DNA of 64,000 nt. Source: DATAFF01 sp036257595 (lineage in GTDB: Bacteria; Pseudomonadota; Alphaproteobacteria; Rhizobiales; Aestuariivirgaceae). Under the pieces are notes generated by a model that was given only the letters and a program-made list of their open reading frames with translations, had not been told where the DNA came from and ran no database searches. Location of the stretch: contig DATAFF010000024.1 in NCBI GenBank assembly GCA_036257595.1, positions 1-64,000 on the forward strand, given 5' to 3'. Shown piece by piece: positions 1-8,432 of this stretch. How positions within the stretch are numbered: position 1 is the stretch's first letter; each line of letters starts with the position of its first letter. The position numbers and the translations under genes are program-made.

Positions 1-137
1 GTGTTCACGCGGGACTGAAGTGCCTCGAGCTGCGCCTTCAAGTCGGCGAGCTCGTCGGCCCGGGCACCGGAGGAGGCCATCACGGTGAGCGCTACGCCAC
101 CGAGAAGGGCCCTGCGGAGCCACTTGGTATCGGTCAT
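1..137 (-). CDS. Porin, N-terminal fragment (runs off the window)
   Basis: Only the first 45 or so codons are present, read leftwards from an ATG at 137 behind a GGGAGA ribosome binding site. The peptide starts with a basic, hydrophobic signal sequence ending in an A-R-A type cleavage site. A mature N-terminus follows that begins DELADLKAQLEALQSRVN. This short coiled-coil opening is common in alphaproteobacterial trimeric outer-membrane porins, where it precedes the 16-strand barrel. The barrel lies outside the window, so the porin call rests on the signal peptide plus this helical start. A different periplasmic coiled-coil protein cannot be excluded. Confidence 0.6.
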   Translation of the reverse strand, partial: MTDTKWLRRALLGGVALTVMASSGARADELADLKAQLEALQSRVN

Positions 138-633
138 TATCGTTTCTCCCACAGATCTCTGGAGTTGAGATTGCCCCCCATTCCCCTGCAACCGGCAACG
201 GAGGTGATGCACGACGGAATCGCACACACGAGTATTTCTCTCGCTTCGGGATGTAAGGGTCAACAAGAGCGGGAGATAAGTCCTCAATATTTCAGGGCTT
301 GTAACCGAAAAACCACACAAGCACGACCTTGGGAAGCGCAACCTTTCAGGGAGTGTAGTCGCATTGCACGCTAAAATGAAAGCGGCTCCGCTCCTTGGCT
401 TGAAGCCACCCTGGTGGAATGGCGATGGCGAATGATACGAGCATTTCAATCCGGCGCCGCGCATCAAGATTGTGGGAAGTTATCCGCAGGCTGTGCACCG
501 ATGAGGCCGGACCGGAGCGATGATTCGCGCCATTTGAGCCGGGTGTAACCGTTGGAAAAGCCCTGCGCGCGACTGGATCGCCTGCCGCGGTTTCCCTAGG
601 CTCCCGCACTTGAGCGAACGGGGCCTTGCCAAA
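138..633. other. Intergenic region between porin and OmpA-like genes
   Basis: About 500 bp separate these divergent genes. The stretch is visibly lower in G+C than its neighbours. It should hold the porin promoter: on the minus strand a TTGACC lies near 263 but no convincing -10 follows at the usual distance. I see no tRNA, no terminator and no repeat. A 32-codon minus-strand frame ending at 346 lacks a ribosome binding site and is not called. Confidence 0.5.
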
Positions 634-1821
634 ATGAGATGTCGACCGCGCCGGTGGTTGTGGGGATTGATCCCGTTGACACTGCTTTTCCTCGGAGCAG
701 CGTTCCTCAACACACCCCTCCTCGAGCAGCGGCTGACCGGCGAAGCGGCAACGGCCCTGAAGAGCGCCGGCGTCAAATGGGCCAATATTGAAATCGACGG
801 CCGCGACGCCCGTCTGAGCGGCGAGGCGCCAAGCGCCGCGGCGATCGGCCAGGCGGTCGGGGCGGTCGGCGGCGTTCACGGCATCCGGCTCGTTGATTCC
901 CGCAAGGTGACATTGGCGGCCCGCGTGATCGTTTCGCCGCCAGCCGATGCCCTGGAAGACACGGCGCTCCCGCCGATGGCCGAAGCTCCGCCTCCACCGC
1001 CGCCGGTGGCCGAAGCTGCGCCTCCACCGCCGCCGCTCGAGCCGGAACCAGCGACACCGCCGGTGGCCGAAGCTCCGCCTCCACCGCCGCCGCCCGAGCC
1101 GGAACCAGCGCCGCCGCCGGTGGCCGAAGCTGCGCCTCCACCCCCGCCGCCCGAGCCGGCACCAGCGCCGCCGCCGGTGGCCGAAGCTCCGCCTCCTCCG
1201 CCGCCGGTGGCCGAAGCTGCGCCTCCACCCCCGCCGCCCGAACCGGCACCATCACCGCCGGTTGCCGAGGCGACACCGTCACCGCCCGAGCCGGCACCAG
1301 CGCCGCCGCCGGTGGCCGAAGCTCCGCCTTTACCGTCACCGCCGCCGACTGCCGCACCGGAATATCCGCTGGAGCCCGCCCCGACGCCGCCACCGGCCGC
1401 CGAGCAATCGCCGCCGCCTCGCGAGGCCGACTCGATCACCACCGGATCGCTCGATTGCCAGTCACGCTTCCGCCGGTTGCTTGATCTGCAGATCATCAAT
1501 TACGACTACAATCGTGCGGCTGCCGAGGTCAGCCCGGAGTTGATCGACAAGCTGGTGGCAGTGGCAGGCAGCTGTCCGATGGTGAGGCTGGAAGTTGTCG
1601 GTCACAGCGATTCGATCGGCTCGCCGACATTCAACCGCGCCTTGAGCGAGCGTCGCGCCGCGGTGATCGTCGAGGCGCTGGTGCAGCGGGGGATCGCCGC
1701 CGACCGCCTGATCGCTATCGGCCATGGCGAGCGTGAGCCCGTTGCCAGCAACCGGACAGCCGAGGGAAGGGCCCGCAATCGCCGCGTCGAATGGGTGGTG
1801 GACCCCCAAGGAGAGCGCTGA
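634..1821 (+). CDS. OmpA-family protein with BON-like domain and Pro-rich linker
   Basis: The protein has 395 residues from ATG 634, with a GGGG box about 11 bases upstream; an in-frame TTG at 610 is the alternative. It opens with a basic patch and one hydrophobic segment (about residues 8-25), an uncleaved anchor or signal peptide. A BON-like alpha/beta stretch follows (about 45-95). Residues about 112-265 are a low-complexity linker of repeated VAEAPPPPPPEPEPAPP-like units. From C275 the OmpA C-terminal peptidoglycan-binding domain begins, with GHSDSIG at 323-329 (D326 is the expected diaminopimelate contact) and an NRTAEGRARNRRVE ending. The likely role is tethering the envelope to peptidoglycan across the periplasm. 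The stop overlaps the next start (TGATG), so the next two genes are probably co-translated. Confidence 0.8.
   Translation: MRCRPRRWLWGLIPLTLLFLGAAFLNTPLLEQRLTGEAATALKSAGVKWANIEIDGRDARLSGEAPSAAAIGQAVGAVGGVHGIRLVDSRKVTLAARVIVSPPADALEDTALPPMAEAPPPPPPVAEAAPPPPPLEPEPATPPVAEAPPPPPPPEPEPAPPPVAEAAPPPPPPEPAPAPPPVAEAPPPPPPVAEAAPPPPPPEPAPSPPVAEATPSPPEPAPAPPPVAEAPPLPSPPPTAAPEYPLEPAPTPPPAAEQSPPPREADSITTGSLDCQSRFRRLLDLQIINYDYNRAAAEVSPELIDKLVAVAGSCPMVRLEVVGHSDSIGSPTFNRALSERRAAVIVEALVQRGIAADRLIAIGHGEREPVASNRTAEGRARNRRVEWVVDPQGER
971..1345 (+). repeat. Tandem coding repeat for the Pro-rich linker
   Basis: Within the OmpA-like gene, a unit built from gtggccgaagctgcgcc followed by CCxCCG triplets recurs about ten times with variable lengths. 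It encodes VAEA(A/P) plus a polyproline run. Near-identical units make the stretch prone to slippage and recombination, so linker length probably varies between strains. It also keeps several frames open, which produces spurious overlapping reading frames on both strands. Confidence 0.8.
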
Positions 1822-1970
1822 TGAGCGATTTCTGGAACTTCAAGGATATCGTGATCGTGGCCAGCCATAATTGGCTGTGGCTCTCGCTGGCCCTCGGGCT
1901 GGGCGTGGTCGTAGGGTGGCTCTCCTGCACCGCGAATGCGCCGCCGGACAAATCGCCACCGCAGCGCTGA
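1821..1970 (+). CDS. 49-residue single-span membrane peptide, unknown function
   Basis: This small gene starts at ATG 1821, sharing one base with the OmpA-like stop, behind AAGGAGAG. It encodes 49 residues: an amphipathic start (MSDFWNFKDIVIVASHNW), one hydrophobic helix rich in L, G and V (about residues 17-34), a Cys at 36, and a short polar tail ending PPDKSPPQR. Translational coupling and a good ribosome binding site argue that it is real. It sits between an OmpA-like protein and a membrane-anchored helix-hairpin-helix protein and may help assemble them; this is inference. I recognise no family. Confidence 0.6.
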   Translation: MSDFWNFKDIVIVASHNWLWLSLALGLGVVVGWLSCTANAPPDKSPPQR

Positions 1971-1987
1971 GGCCTTGGGAGGGGGAT

Positions 1988-2716
1988 ATGAAGCACCTGA
2001 CCTTCGAGCTCGTCCTGTGGACGTTGTTGGCATTTTTCATCGGTTGCGTCGTCGGCTGCCTGCTGCGGGCATCCCTGACGCGTCGCCGCCCGGCGAGCGA
2101 TGACGGGACAATTGACGCTGCCGCATCATCGCCAGTCGCCGACGAGGCGGCGCCGACCGAGGTCACGGCGCTGCCGGAAACGCCGGTGGTGGTGGCCGAG
2201 GAAGCAAGCGAGCTTGCCGCCCTCGATGCGCTGCGCCAGCCCGCCGCGCCCGCGATGCCTGCCGAGCCCGCGATGCCTGCCGAGCCGCCGGAGGTGTCGC
2301 CGCGAGCAGCCGAGCCCCGGCCAGAGCCGGTTGCGTCCTCGCGGCCCGAGCCGCCGCCGGCCGGCGGTCGTCCGAAGCGGCCGCAGGGGCTGGCCGCGCC
2401 GCGCAACGACCGGCCGGACAATCTCCAACGGATCAGCGGCATCGGTCCCAAGCTCGAGAAGACCCTGCAGGATCTCGGTTTCTTCCACTACGACCAGATC
2501 GCCGCCTGGGACCCGATGGAAGTCGATTGGATCAACGAGCATCTGCGTTTTCGCGGCCGGGTCGAGCGCGAGCAGTGGATCGAGCAGGCGAGGCTCCTTG
2601 CTGAGGGCCGGGAGGAGCAATTCGCCCAGGTCTACGGCGCGCGGGTGCTGCGCGACGACGGCAATGTCGGCGGCGGCGTACGCGGCAGGCGCGGGCAGGG
2701 GAGCGGCAGCAGCTGA
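1988..2716 (+). CDS. Membrane-anchored helix-hairpin-helix protein
   Basis: The protein has 242 residues from ATG 1988 behind GGGAGGGGG. The N-terminus (about residues 4-27) is a transmembrane helix with two Cys. A long Ala/Pro/Glu-rich linker runs to about 140. The C-terminal domain (about 142-205) has NLQRISGIGPKLEKTLQDLG and then a second helical half with FHYDQIAAWDP and WINEHLRFRGR. This is the HHH fold seen at the C-terminus of alphaproteobacterial proteins often called NADH-quinone oxidoreductase subunit E-like or DUF4332-like. HHH domains bind DNA non-specifically or other proteins. A membrane-tethered version is unusual; it could contact the nucleoid or act as a protein-binding module. 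It is the third gene of the OmpA cluster. Confidence 0.65.
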   Translation: MKHLTFELVLWTLLAFFIGCVVGCLLRASLTRRRPASDDGTIDAAASSPVADEAAPTEVTALPETPVVVAEEASELAALDALRQPAAPAMPAEPAMPAEPPEVSPRAAEPRPEPVASSRPEPPPAGGRPKRPQGLAAPRNDRPDNLQRISGIGPKLEKTLQDLGFFHYDQIAAWDPMEVDWINEHLRFRGRVEREQWIEQARLLAEGREEQFAQVYGARVLRDDGNVGGGVRGRRGQGSGSS

Positions 2717-2728
2717 ATTTAAGATGCT

Positions 2729-4894
2729 CTAGCAGGAGGTGAGCAGGGAGACGATCGTGCTGGCGCCGTGCGAGCAGCTGTCATTGCTGCGGCTGAGGTC
2801 CATGGCCTCGCGGGCACCACCGGCGGCGCGGCCACGCTCCAGGTCGCTGCGCAAGGATCGCGCCGCATCCTTCAGGCGGCTGCGATAGACCTGGACGTTT
2901 TGCATGACCCGCTGGACATAGCGTCGCGTCTCGGTCACCGGTATGCTCTCGACGAAATTGATCGGATCGACCGCGGGATCGCGCGGATCGCCGAACATGT
3001 CGATCCACTGGCGAACCCGGCCGGGGCCAGCATTGTAGGCGGCAAAGGTCAGGATGTAGGACCCGCGATAGCTCTCGAGCAGCTCGCCGAGATGCGTCGC
3101 GCCAAGGGCCACATTGTGGGAGGGGTCGTCGATCAGCTTGTCGGTGTGACGCAGCCCGTGGCGCCGGGCGACCAGCTGGGCGGTGCGCGGCATCAGCTGC
3201 ATCAGCCCGCGGGCGCCGGCATGGCTCTTCGCCAGCGGCTGGAACTCGCTTTCCTGTCGGGTCAGCCCGTACACGACGGCCCGTTCGACGGGCGAGCCGA
3301 AGGACTTCCAGCGCGGCATCACGTCGACCGGGAATCCGTAATCATCGATATCGATGCCGCGCACCATGCCCGTGGCCTTGGCAAACCGCATGGCGAAATA
3401 GGGCTTGGTTGCTTTGGCGAGCAACGACGCCGCTGCCGCGAGCTGCGGCCCGTCCTTCAGCCTGAGCGCCAGCGGCTCGAGAAATGGACCGAGCTGATTC
3501 TGGCCGCCGGCCCTGACCATCAGCAGCATGCCGCCCATCATCGTGTCGGACTGGACCGCCTCGAGGTCGCCCTCGCTGAAGCGGAAGCGCGAGATCTGGC
3601 CGACGCCCTGATGGCGCCCGATCTCCCCGCCAGCCAGCTGGCCGTAGAACAAGGTCGGGTGGGCTGCCGCCTCGGCATAGGCGGCGTTGGCGCCGCTCTT
3701 GTCGCCCATCGCCTCGAGCGCCCGCGCCAGCCAGAACCTGCCGCGCGCCTTCTCGGTCCGGCTCGTTGCCTTCTCCGCCAGCCGACGGAAATGCTTGGCC
3801 GCCAGTTTCGCGTCGTGCAGCTTGTTGAGCGCGATGAACCCGGAAAGAAATTCGCTCTCCTCGTAGATCTTGCCGGAGCTCAGCCCATGCTGCGAGGCGA
3901 GCTTGTAGGCGTCGCGATAGTCCTTGTGATCGTCGGCCAGCAGATAGCGCGCGACGCTCTGCTTGAGATCGCTCCAGTGCTCGGGATCGTACTGCGCCGC
4001 CGGGTTGGTCGGCGTTGCGACGAGCACCTCGCGCGCCGCAAGATAGTTCTTCCTGGCGAGATGGTACCAGCGCGCCAGGACATAGCGCATAGCCGCCGCC
4101 TGCTGGATGCCTTGCGGCAATTGGCGATAGAGCTTCTCGCCGTTCGATTCGCGCGCGATCAAGGCCTTGGCGGCCAGCACCGCCGAGCGATACTCGCGCG
4201 GCAGATAGCTCGACGCCCGGAGCGCCTGCTCGGTCTGGTGCGACACCACCATGGTCCATAGCCGCGCCAGATGGTCGTTGGCGTCGAGGAGCGCGGCAAA
4301 TTCGCTGGCGATCCGCTTCTCGGTCTCCGGCCGCAGCGACTTGCTGGTCCAGGCGGCGCGGATGAGCTGCGCCGCGCCCTTCTTGTCGCCTTGCGCCAGC
4401 AGCAGCCGCGCATGGGCGGCGCGTCCCTCGGGCGACACCGGCTTGCGGTCGGCGAAATGCGCCGCGATGGCTTCCGCCGAGCCGTTCTCATAGAGAATGA
4501 TCTCGGCCCGCGCCATGAAGGCGTCGGCGCCGGGCCAGCCCGGATTCTCCGCCAGGAAATTCATGATGCGCTGATAGCCGGCCTCCCGGAAGCGGTCGCG
4601 GAGGAAGAACCATTCGACGATCCGCTGCGCCGCCTTGCTGCCCGACGCCGCCGCCGTGCGCCCGGCCTCCTCATATTTGCCGGCCAGCACCGCCCGCACC
4701 GCATTCTCGCCCGATGCGGTGAAGATCAGGCCCGAGGATGACCGCGGGACCTCGGAGCGGACGGCCTGAGCCAACGCCCGATCGGCCGCGCCGCCGCCGG
4801 CCATGGCGAACAGAAGCAGGGCCGCAGCGGCCGCGCGGCACCGGCCGCCAGCCACAGTTATCGCCACGTTGCCTTGTGGAAATCTCCCCGCCAT
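2729..4894 (-). CDS. slt: Soluble lytic murein transglycosylase (Slt70 type)
   Basis: This 721-residue periplasmic enzyme cleaves the MurNAc-GlcNAc bond of peptidoglycan to leave 1,6-anhydro ends. It has a signal peptide (about residues 1-43, ending near A-L-A), then a long alpha-helical superhelix, the U-shaped domain of Slt70. The C-terminal lysozyme-like SLT domain starts near 535, with the catalytic Glu in GLTRQESEFQ (E548). It continues with SHAGARGLMQLMPRTA and the AAYNAGPGRVRQW motif. The last 40 residues are Ser/Arg rich and unconserved-looking. It converges on the HHH gene, 12 bp apart, and is divergent from dapA. Confidence 0.9.
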   Translation of the reverse strand: MAGRFPQGNVAITVAGGRCRAAAAALLLFAMAGGGAADRALAQAVRSEVPRSSSGLIFTASGENAVRAVLAGKYEEAGRTAAASGSKAAQRIVEWFFLRDRFREAGYQRIMNFLAENPGWPGADAFMARAEIILYENGSAEAIAAHFADRKPVSPEGRAAHARLLLAQGDKKGAAQLIRAAWTSKSLRPETEKRIASEFAALLDANDHLARLWTMVVSHQTEQALRASSYLPREYRSAVLAAKALIARESNGEKLYRQLPQGIQQAAAMRYVLARWYHLARKNYLAAREVLVATPTNPAAQYDPEHWSDLKQSVARYLLADDHKDYRDAYKLASQHGLSSGKIYEESEFLSGFIALNKLHDAKLAAKHFRRLAEKATSRTEKARGRFWLARALEAMGDKSGANAAYAEAAAHPTLFYGQLAGGEIGRHQGVGQISRFRFSEGDLEAVQSDTMMGGMLLMVRAGGQNQLGPFLEPLALRLKDGPQLAAAASLLAKATKPYFAMRFAKATGMVRGIDIDDYGFPVDVMPRWKSFGSPVERAVVYGLTRQESEFQPLAKSHAGARGLMQLMPRTAQLVARRHGLRHTDKLIDDPSHNVALGATHLGELLESYRGSYILTFAAYNAGPGRVRQWIDMFGDPRDPAVDPINFVESIPVTETRRYVQRVMQNVQVYRSRLKDAARSLRSDLERGRAAGGAREAMDLSRSNDSCSHGASTIVSLLTSC

Positions 4895-4980
4895 GTCCCC
4901 TCGCCACCACTCCCCGCCGCAAATTTGACTGGGAATATGGCCATGATGTGTTCGAATCGAATTTCGCCCGCCCTCAGTGC

Positions 4981-5010
4981 TTGCCGAATTGCGAGCGGAG
5001 AGTCTATAGA
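4981..5010 (+). promoter_or_regulatory. Candidate sigma-70 promoter of dapA
   Basis: A TTGCCG at 4981-4986 and a TATAGA at 5005-5010 are separated by 18 bases. The context ctTTGCCG and tcTATAGA resembles the alphaproteobacterial housekeeping pattern CTTGAC-N17-CTATAT. The -10 box lies about 45 bases before the dapA start. It is the best promoter match in the dapA-slt divergent region. There is no experimental support. Confidence 0.45.
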
Positions 5011-5056
5011 ATCCAGAACATCAGCCGGGGATTGCGGGAGATTGAGGAGCGACGTG

Positions 5057-5938
5057 GTGGAATTGCGAGGCTCGATTACCGCGCTGATCACTCCCTTTCG
5101 CAATGGTGAGGTCGACGAGCAGGCCTTCCGCGAGCTGATCGAGTGGCAGATCGCCGAAGGCACCAACGGCATCGTTCCGGTGGGCACCACCGGTGAGTCG
5201 CCGACACTTTCCCCCGAGGAGCATAAGCGCGTCATCGAGATCGCGGTGGAGACCGCCGGCGGCCGGGTCCCCGTGGTCGCCGGCACCGGCTCGAACAGCA
5301 CCGCCGAGGCGGTCGCCTTCACCCGCCACGCCGCCCATGCCGGAGCCGATGCCGCCCTCGTCGTGGTGCCCTACTACAACAAGCCCACCCAGGACGGACT
5401 CTACAATCATTTCAGGGCGGTCGCCGGCGCCGCCGACATTCCGATCCTCGTCTACAACGTGCCGAGTCGGACGGTCGCCAGCATCTCGATCGAGACCCTC
5501 GACCGTCTCGCTCGCGACATCGCCAACATCATCGGCACCAAGGATGCGACCGCCGATCTCGCCCGGGTGTCGCGCCAGCGCCTTGCCACCGGTGCGGATT
5601 TCATCCAGCTGTCCGGCGAGGACGCCACCGCTCTCGGCTTCAACGCCCATGGCGGGGTCGGATGCATCTCGGTGACCGCCAATGTCGCGCCGCGCCTGTG
5701 TGCCGCGTTCCAGCGCGCCTGCCGCGACGGCGACTACATCGCCGCGCTCACCCTCCAGGATCGGCTGATGCCGCTGCATCATGCCCTGTTCGTCGAGACC
5801 AGCCCCGCCCCGGTGAAATTTGCCGCGAGCGTGCTGGGCATGAGCAGCGACGAGGTGCGCCTGCCGCTGGTCCCGGCGAGCGAAGCTGCGCGCGCCACTG
5901 TCCGCCAGGCCATGGTTCACGCCGGCCTCATCAACTGA
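5057..5938 (+). CDS. dapA: 4-hydroxy-tetrahydrodipicolinate synthase
   Basis: The enzyme condenses pyruvate with aspartate semialdehyde, the first committed step to lysine and diaminopimelate. From GTG 5057 it has 293 residues, the usual length. GAGGAG ends 7 bases before this GTG; the preceding GTG at 5054 is also possible. Visible family features are the opening LRGSITALITPF, GTTGESPTL, the Tyr in PYYNKPTQDGLY and the Schiff-base Lys in IIGTKDATAD (K162). Product diaminopimelate feeds peptidoglycan, which suits the neighbouring transglycosylase. smpB follows after 13 bp, an arrangement common in alphaproteobacteria. Confidence 0.95.
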   Translation: MELRGSITALITPFRNGEVDEQAFRELIEWQIAEGTNGIVPVGTTGESPTLSPEEHKRVIEIAVETAGGRVPVVAGTGSNSTAEAVAFTRHAAHAGADAALVVVPYYNKPTQDGLYNHFRAVAGAADIPILVYNVPSRTVASISIETLDRLARDIANIIGTKDATADLARVSRQRLATGADFIQLSGEDATALGFNAHGGVGCISVTANVAPRLCAAFQRACRDGDYIAALTLQDRLMPLHHALFVETSPAPVKFAASVLGMSSDEVRLPLVPASEAARATVRQAMVHAGLIN

Positions 5939-5951
5939 TTCGCAGCCTGTC

Positions 5952-6440
5952 ATGGCGCAGAAGCGCGGCTCCGATGGGCGTGGTGGCGCCCGCAAAGTGG
6001 TCGTCGAGAACAGGCGGGCCCGCTTCGACTACGAGATCCTCGAGACTTTCGAGGCCGGCATCGCGCTGGCGGGGCCGGAGGTGAAGAGCCTGCGCCAGGG
6101 CAGGGGCAATCTCCAGGACGCCTATGCCAGCGTCGACCATGGCGAGCTTTTTCTGGTCAACGCCTATATCCCGGAATACACCGAGGCCAATCGCTTCAAT
6201 CATGAGACCCGACGGCCGCGCAAGCTGCTGCTCCATCGCCGCGAGATCGATCGCCTTGCCGGCGGCGTGCTGCGCGACGGGCTCACCATCGTGCCGCTGC
6301 GGCTGTTCTTCAACCCGCGCGGTCGTGCCAAGGCAGAGATCGCGCTGGCCCGTGGCAAGAAGCTGCACGATAAGCGCGAAACCGAGAAGCAGCGCAGCTG
6401 GGCCCGTGAGAAATCGCGGCTGCTGCGGGAGCGCGGCTGA
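5952..6440 (+). CDS. smpB: SsrA-binding protein SmpB
   Basis: SmpB delivers tmRNA to stalled ribosomes for trans-translation. The 162-residue product is of normal length. It contains the beta-barrel core with VVENRRARFDYEI, GIALAGPEVKSLRQG and NAYIPEY. It ends with the basic tail (HDKRETEKQRSWAREKSRLL) that folds in the mRNA channel. No tmRNA gene is seen nearby. The gene lies 13 bp after dapA and is probably cotranscribed with it. Confidence 0.95.
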   Translation: MAQKRGSDGRGGARKVVVENRRARFDYEILETFEAGIALAGPEVKSLRQGRGNLQDAYASVDHGELFLVNAYIPEYTEANRFNHETRRPRKLLLHRREIDRLAGGVLRDGLTIVPLRLFFNPRGRAKAEIALARGKKLHDKRETEKQRSWAREKSRLLRERG

Positions 6441-6465
6441 CGCCGGCCGGCTCGCGCATGATGCT

Positions 6466-7077
6466 CTAGATTTCTGCGTAGTCGTCGTCGAATTCGTCGG
6501 TGTTGCGTTGCGCCGGCGCCCGTTCTTGCCGTCGCATCTCGCGCTCCGCCGGGTCGCGCCCGACCTCGGCCCGAAGCTCGCTCAGATCGATGAACTGGTC
6601 GGCCTGCCGGCGCAGCTCGTCCGCCACCATCGGCGGCCGCGTCACCAGCGTCGACACCACCGACACGCGCCGGCCCTTCTGTTGCAGCGCCTCGACCAGC
6701 GAACGGAAGTCGCCATCCCCGGAGAACAGCACGACATGATCGAGATTGTCGGCAAGCCGCATGGCATCGACCGCAAGCTCGATATCCATGCTCCCCTTGA
6801 CCTTGCGGCGGCCAAGCGAGTCGGTGAATTCCTTGGCCGGCTTGGTGCGCACCATGTAGCCATTGTAGTCGAGCCAGTCGATCAGCGGCCTGATCGGCGA
6901 ATACTCGGCATCGTCCATCAACGCCGTGTAGTAGATCGCCCGGACCAGCCGTGCCCGCTTCCGGAAATGACCGAGCAGCCGTTTGTAGTCGATGTCGAAG
7001 CCGAGCGACTTGGCGGTGGCGTAGAGATTCGCGCCATCGATGAACAGGGCAATGCGCTCGTCGGGATACAGGATCAT
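6466..7077 (-). CDS. NYN-domain (LabA/DUF88-type) putative RNase
   Basis: The product has 203 residues from ATG 7077, behind GGGGAG nine bases upstream; the open frame extends further back but without a good start. The NYN domain is a PIN-like nuclease fold. Its acidic residues are visible in ALFIDGANLYA (D14), in KGSMDIELAVDAM and in LFSGDGDFRSLV. A polar, Arg-rich tail (about residues 165-203) ends DEFDDDYAEI. Relatives are thought to act on RNA; LabA itself affects circadian output in cyanobacteria. The substrate is unknown. The gene converges on smpB, 25 bp apart, and is divergent from folK. Confidence 0.85.
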   Translation of the reverse strand: MILYPDERIALFIDGANLYATAKSLGFDIDYKRLLGHFRKRARLVRAIYYTALMDDAEYSPIRPLIDWLDYNGYMVRTKPAKEFTDSLGRRKVKGSMDIELAVDAMRLADNLDHVVLFSGDGDFRSLVEALQQKGRRVSVVSTLVTRPPMVADELRRQADQFIDLSELRAEVGRDPAEREMRRQERAPAQRNTDEFDDDYAEI

Positions 7078-7219
7078 CGGAATAATCTCCCCTGAAATAA
7101 CGCAAACGTTGAATGGCGGCCCGAGCGCGCGATATTGATCCGCGGCCATGGCACGGGGCAGGGCGGCTGAATACACCGATCTGCCCGGACATTTCAATCG
7201 CATAGCAGGCAGGTTGCAC

Positions 7220-7714
7220 ATGATCCTGATCGGCATCGGCAGCAACATGCCCGGCTCCTGGGGAACCCCCGAGGCGACGGTGGTCCGGGTGCCTTTCGAG
7301 CTCGATCGCGGGCCGGTCCGGGTCACCAGGGTCTCGAGCCCGGTCAGGACCACCCCCTTCGGCGTGACCGACCAGCCGGCTTTCACCAACGCCGCCCTGG
7401 CGATCGAGACCGATCTCGCGCCCTCGGCACTCCTGTTGCATCTGCAGGCGCTGGAGCGCCGCGCTGGCCGCCACCGAGAGATCCGCTGGGGTCCGCGCAC
7501 CCTCGACCTCGACATTCTCGACTATCGCGGTCTCGTTCTCGAGGAGCCGTCGGGGCTGGTTTTGCCGCATCCCGGCATTGCCGAGCGGCCTTTCGTGCTC
7601 ATCCCGATCATCCAGATCGCCCCGGAATGGCGCCATCCGGTCACCGGTCTGACGGCGGCCGAGATGCTCGCCAAGGTTGCCCCGTCGGCCGAGGGTGTGG
7701 TGCTGAGCGAGTAA
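7220..7714 (+). CDS. folK: 2-amino-4-hydroxy-6-hydroxymethyldihydropteridine pyrophosphokinase
   Basis: HPPK transfers pyrophosphate from ATP to hydroxymethyl-dihydropterin in folate synthesis. The product has 164 residues from ATG 7220 (MILIGIGSNMPG, the normal family start). The HPPK signature is seen as RWGPRTLDLDILDY, with the two metal-binding Asp residues. PHPGIAERPFVLIPI is the usual C-terminal block. Commonly adjacent folP and folB are absent here. rpoZ follows after a heptamer repeat array. Confidence 0.93.
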   Translation: MILIGIGSNMPGSWGTPEATVVRVPFELDRGPVRVTRVSSPVRTTPFGVTDQPAFTNAALAIETDLAPSALLLHLQALERRAGRHREIRWGPRTLDLDILDYRGLVLEEPSGLVLPHPGIAERPFVLIPIIQIAPEWRHPVTGLTAAEMLAKVAPSAEGVVLSE

Positions 7715-7717
7715 AAT

Positions 7718-7810
7718 GGGCAGTAGGCAATAGCATTTGACGAGGCAGTAGGCAGTAGGCGGTAGGCAGTGACCGTGCTCTTCCCCACTGCCCATTGCCT
7801 ACTGCCTATC
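7718..7810 (+). repeat. TAGGCAG heptamer array after folK
   Basis: Four bases after the folK stop begins gggcagtaggcaatag, then ggcagtaggcagtaggcggtaggcagtg. Past a short spacer comes the opposite-strand form cactgcccattgcctactgcctatc. The two arms are imperfect reverse complements and can fold into a long hairpin in the 3' untranslated RNA. In the sense direction of folK the TAG-bearing polarity comes first. rpoZ starts about 90 bases later, so the array sits between co-directional genes. Confidence 0.85.
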
Positions 7811-7901
7811 TCACGGCTGCCTGGTCGCTTACGCTTGCATAATGCGCAGAAATGCTATAGCAGGCGCGGGAATCCCGGAATTCTGGAAGGAGACGAGCCG
7901 C

Positions 7902-8312
7902 ATGGCGCGCGTCACCGTTGAAGATTGCATCGACAAGGTTCCCAACCGCTTCGAGCTGGTGCTGCTCTCGTCGCATCGGGCGCGCACCATTTCGAAGGGC
8001 GCGCCGACCACCGTCGAGCGTGACAATGACAAGAACCCGGTGGTGGCCTTGCGCGAGATTGCCGAGGAGACGATCGATCGCGACGACCTGCGCGAGGACT
8101 ATATCCACTCGATGCAGAAGCATGTCGAGGTCGACGAGCCGGAAACCAGCGAGGTCCCGATGATCTCGGCCTCGGACGATCTCCCCCTGTTGGTCGAGGC
8201 GCCGAACGAGCCCGGTGACGAATATGCCCGGCGCACCGAAGAGGAATTGCTCCGCGGGCTCGAGCACCTGCCGCCGGCCGAAAGCCCGGGCAGCCAGCGC
8301 TCCGGCTACTGA
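7902..8312 (+). CDS. rpoZ: DNA-directed RNA polymerase omega subunit
   Basis: Omega helps fold and hold beta' in RNA polymerase. The 136-residue product starts MARVTVEDCIDKVPNRFELV, followed by LSSHRARTISKG and KNPVVALREIAEETI, the conserved omega core. An acidic, proline-bearing tail follows the core, as is usual in alphaproteobacteria. AAGGAG lies 10 bases before ATG 7902. The neighbour is the RSH gene, the classical rpoZ-spoT pairing; in Proteobacteria omega forms part of a ppGpp site on RNA polymerase. Confidence 0.95.
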   Translation: MARVTVEDCIDKVPNRFELVLLSSHRARTISKGAPTTVERDNDKNPVVALREIAEETIDRDDLREDYIHSMQKHVEVDEPETSEVPMISASDDLPLLVEAPNEPGDEYARRTEEELLRGLEHLPPAESPGSQRSGY

Positions 8313-8432
8313 GCAGCCGCCGCGCCGCCAGCGTCGAAATAGCGCGTGCTGCTTTGTTTCGACCCGCGCAAGGATTAGATTCGTCTTGCGCGACGGGGAG
8401 AGTCTCTCGTCGCCTGCCACGGCACGCGATCG

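Noticed and set aside
346..444. A 32-codon minus-strand frame in the porin-OmpA gap
   Set aside because: No ribosome binding site, no family and no coupling to a neighbour.
480..488. TTATCCGCA, a DnaA-box-like sequence
   Set aside because: A single imperfect copy with no cluster, no AT-rich unwinding region and no dnaA/dnaN/hemE neighbours; not an origin.
4950..4958. GTTCGAATC, a tRNA T-loop-like motif
   Set aside because: The flanking bases do not form the 5-bp T stem, and no acceptor or anticodon arm can be drawn.
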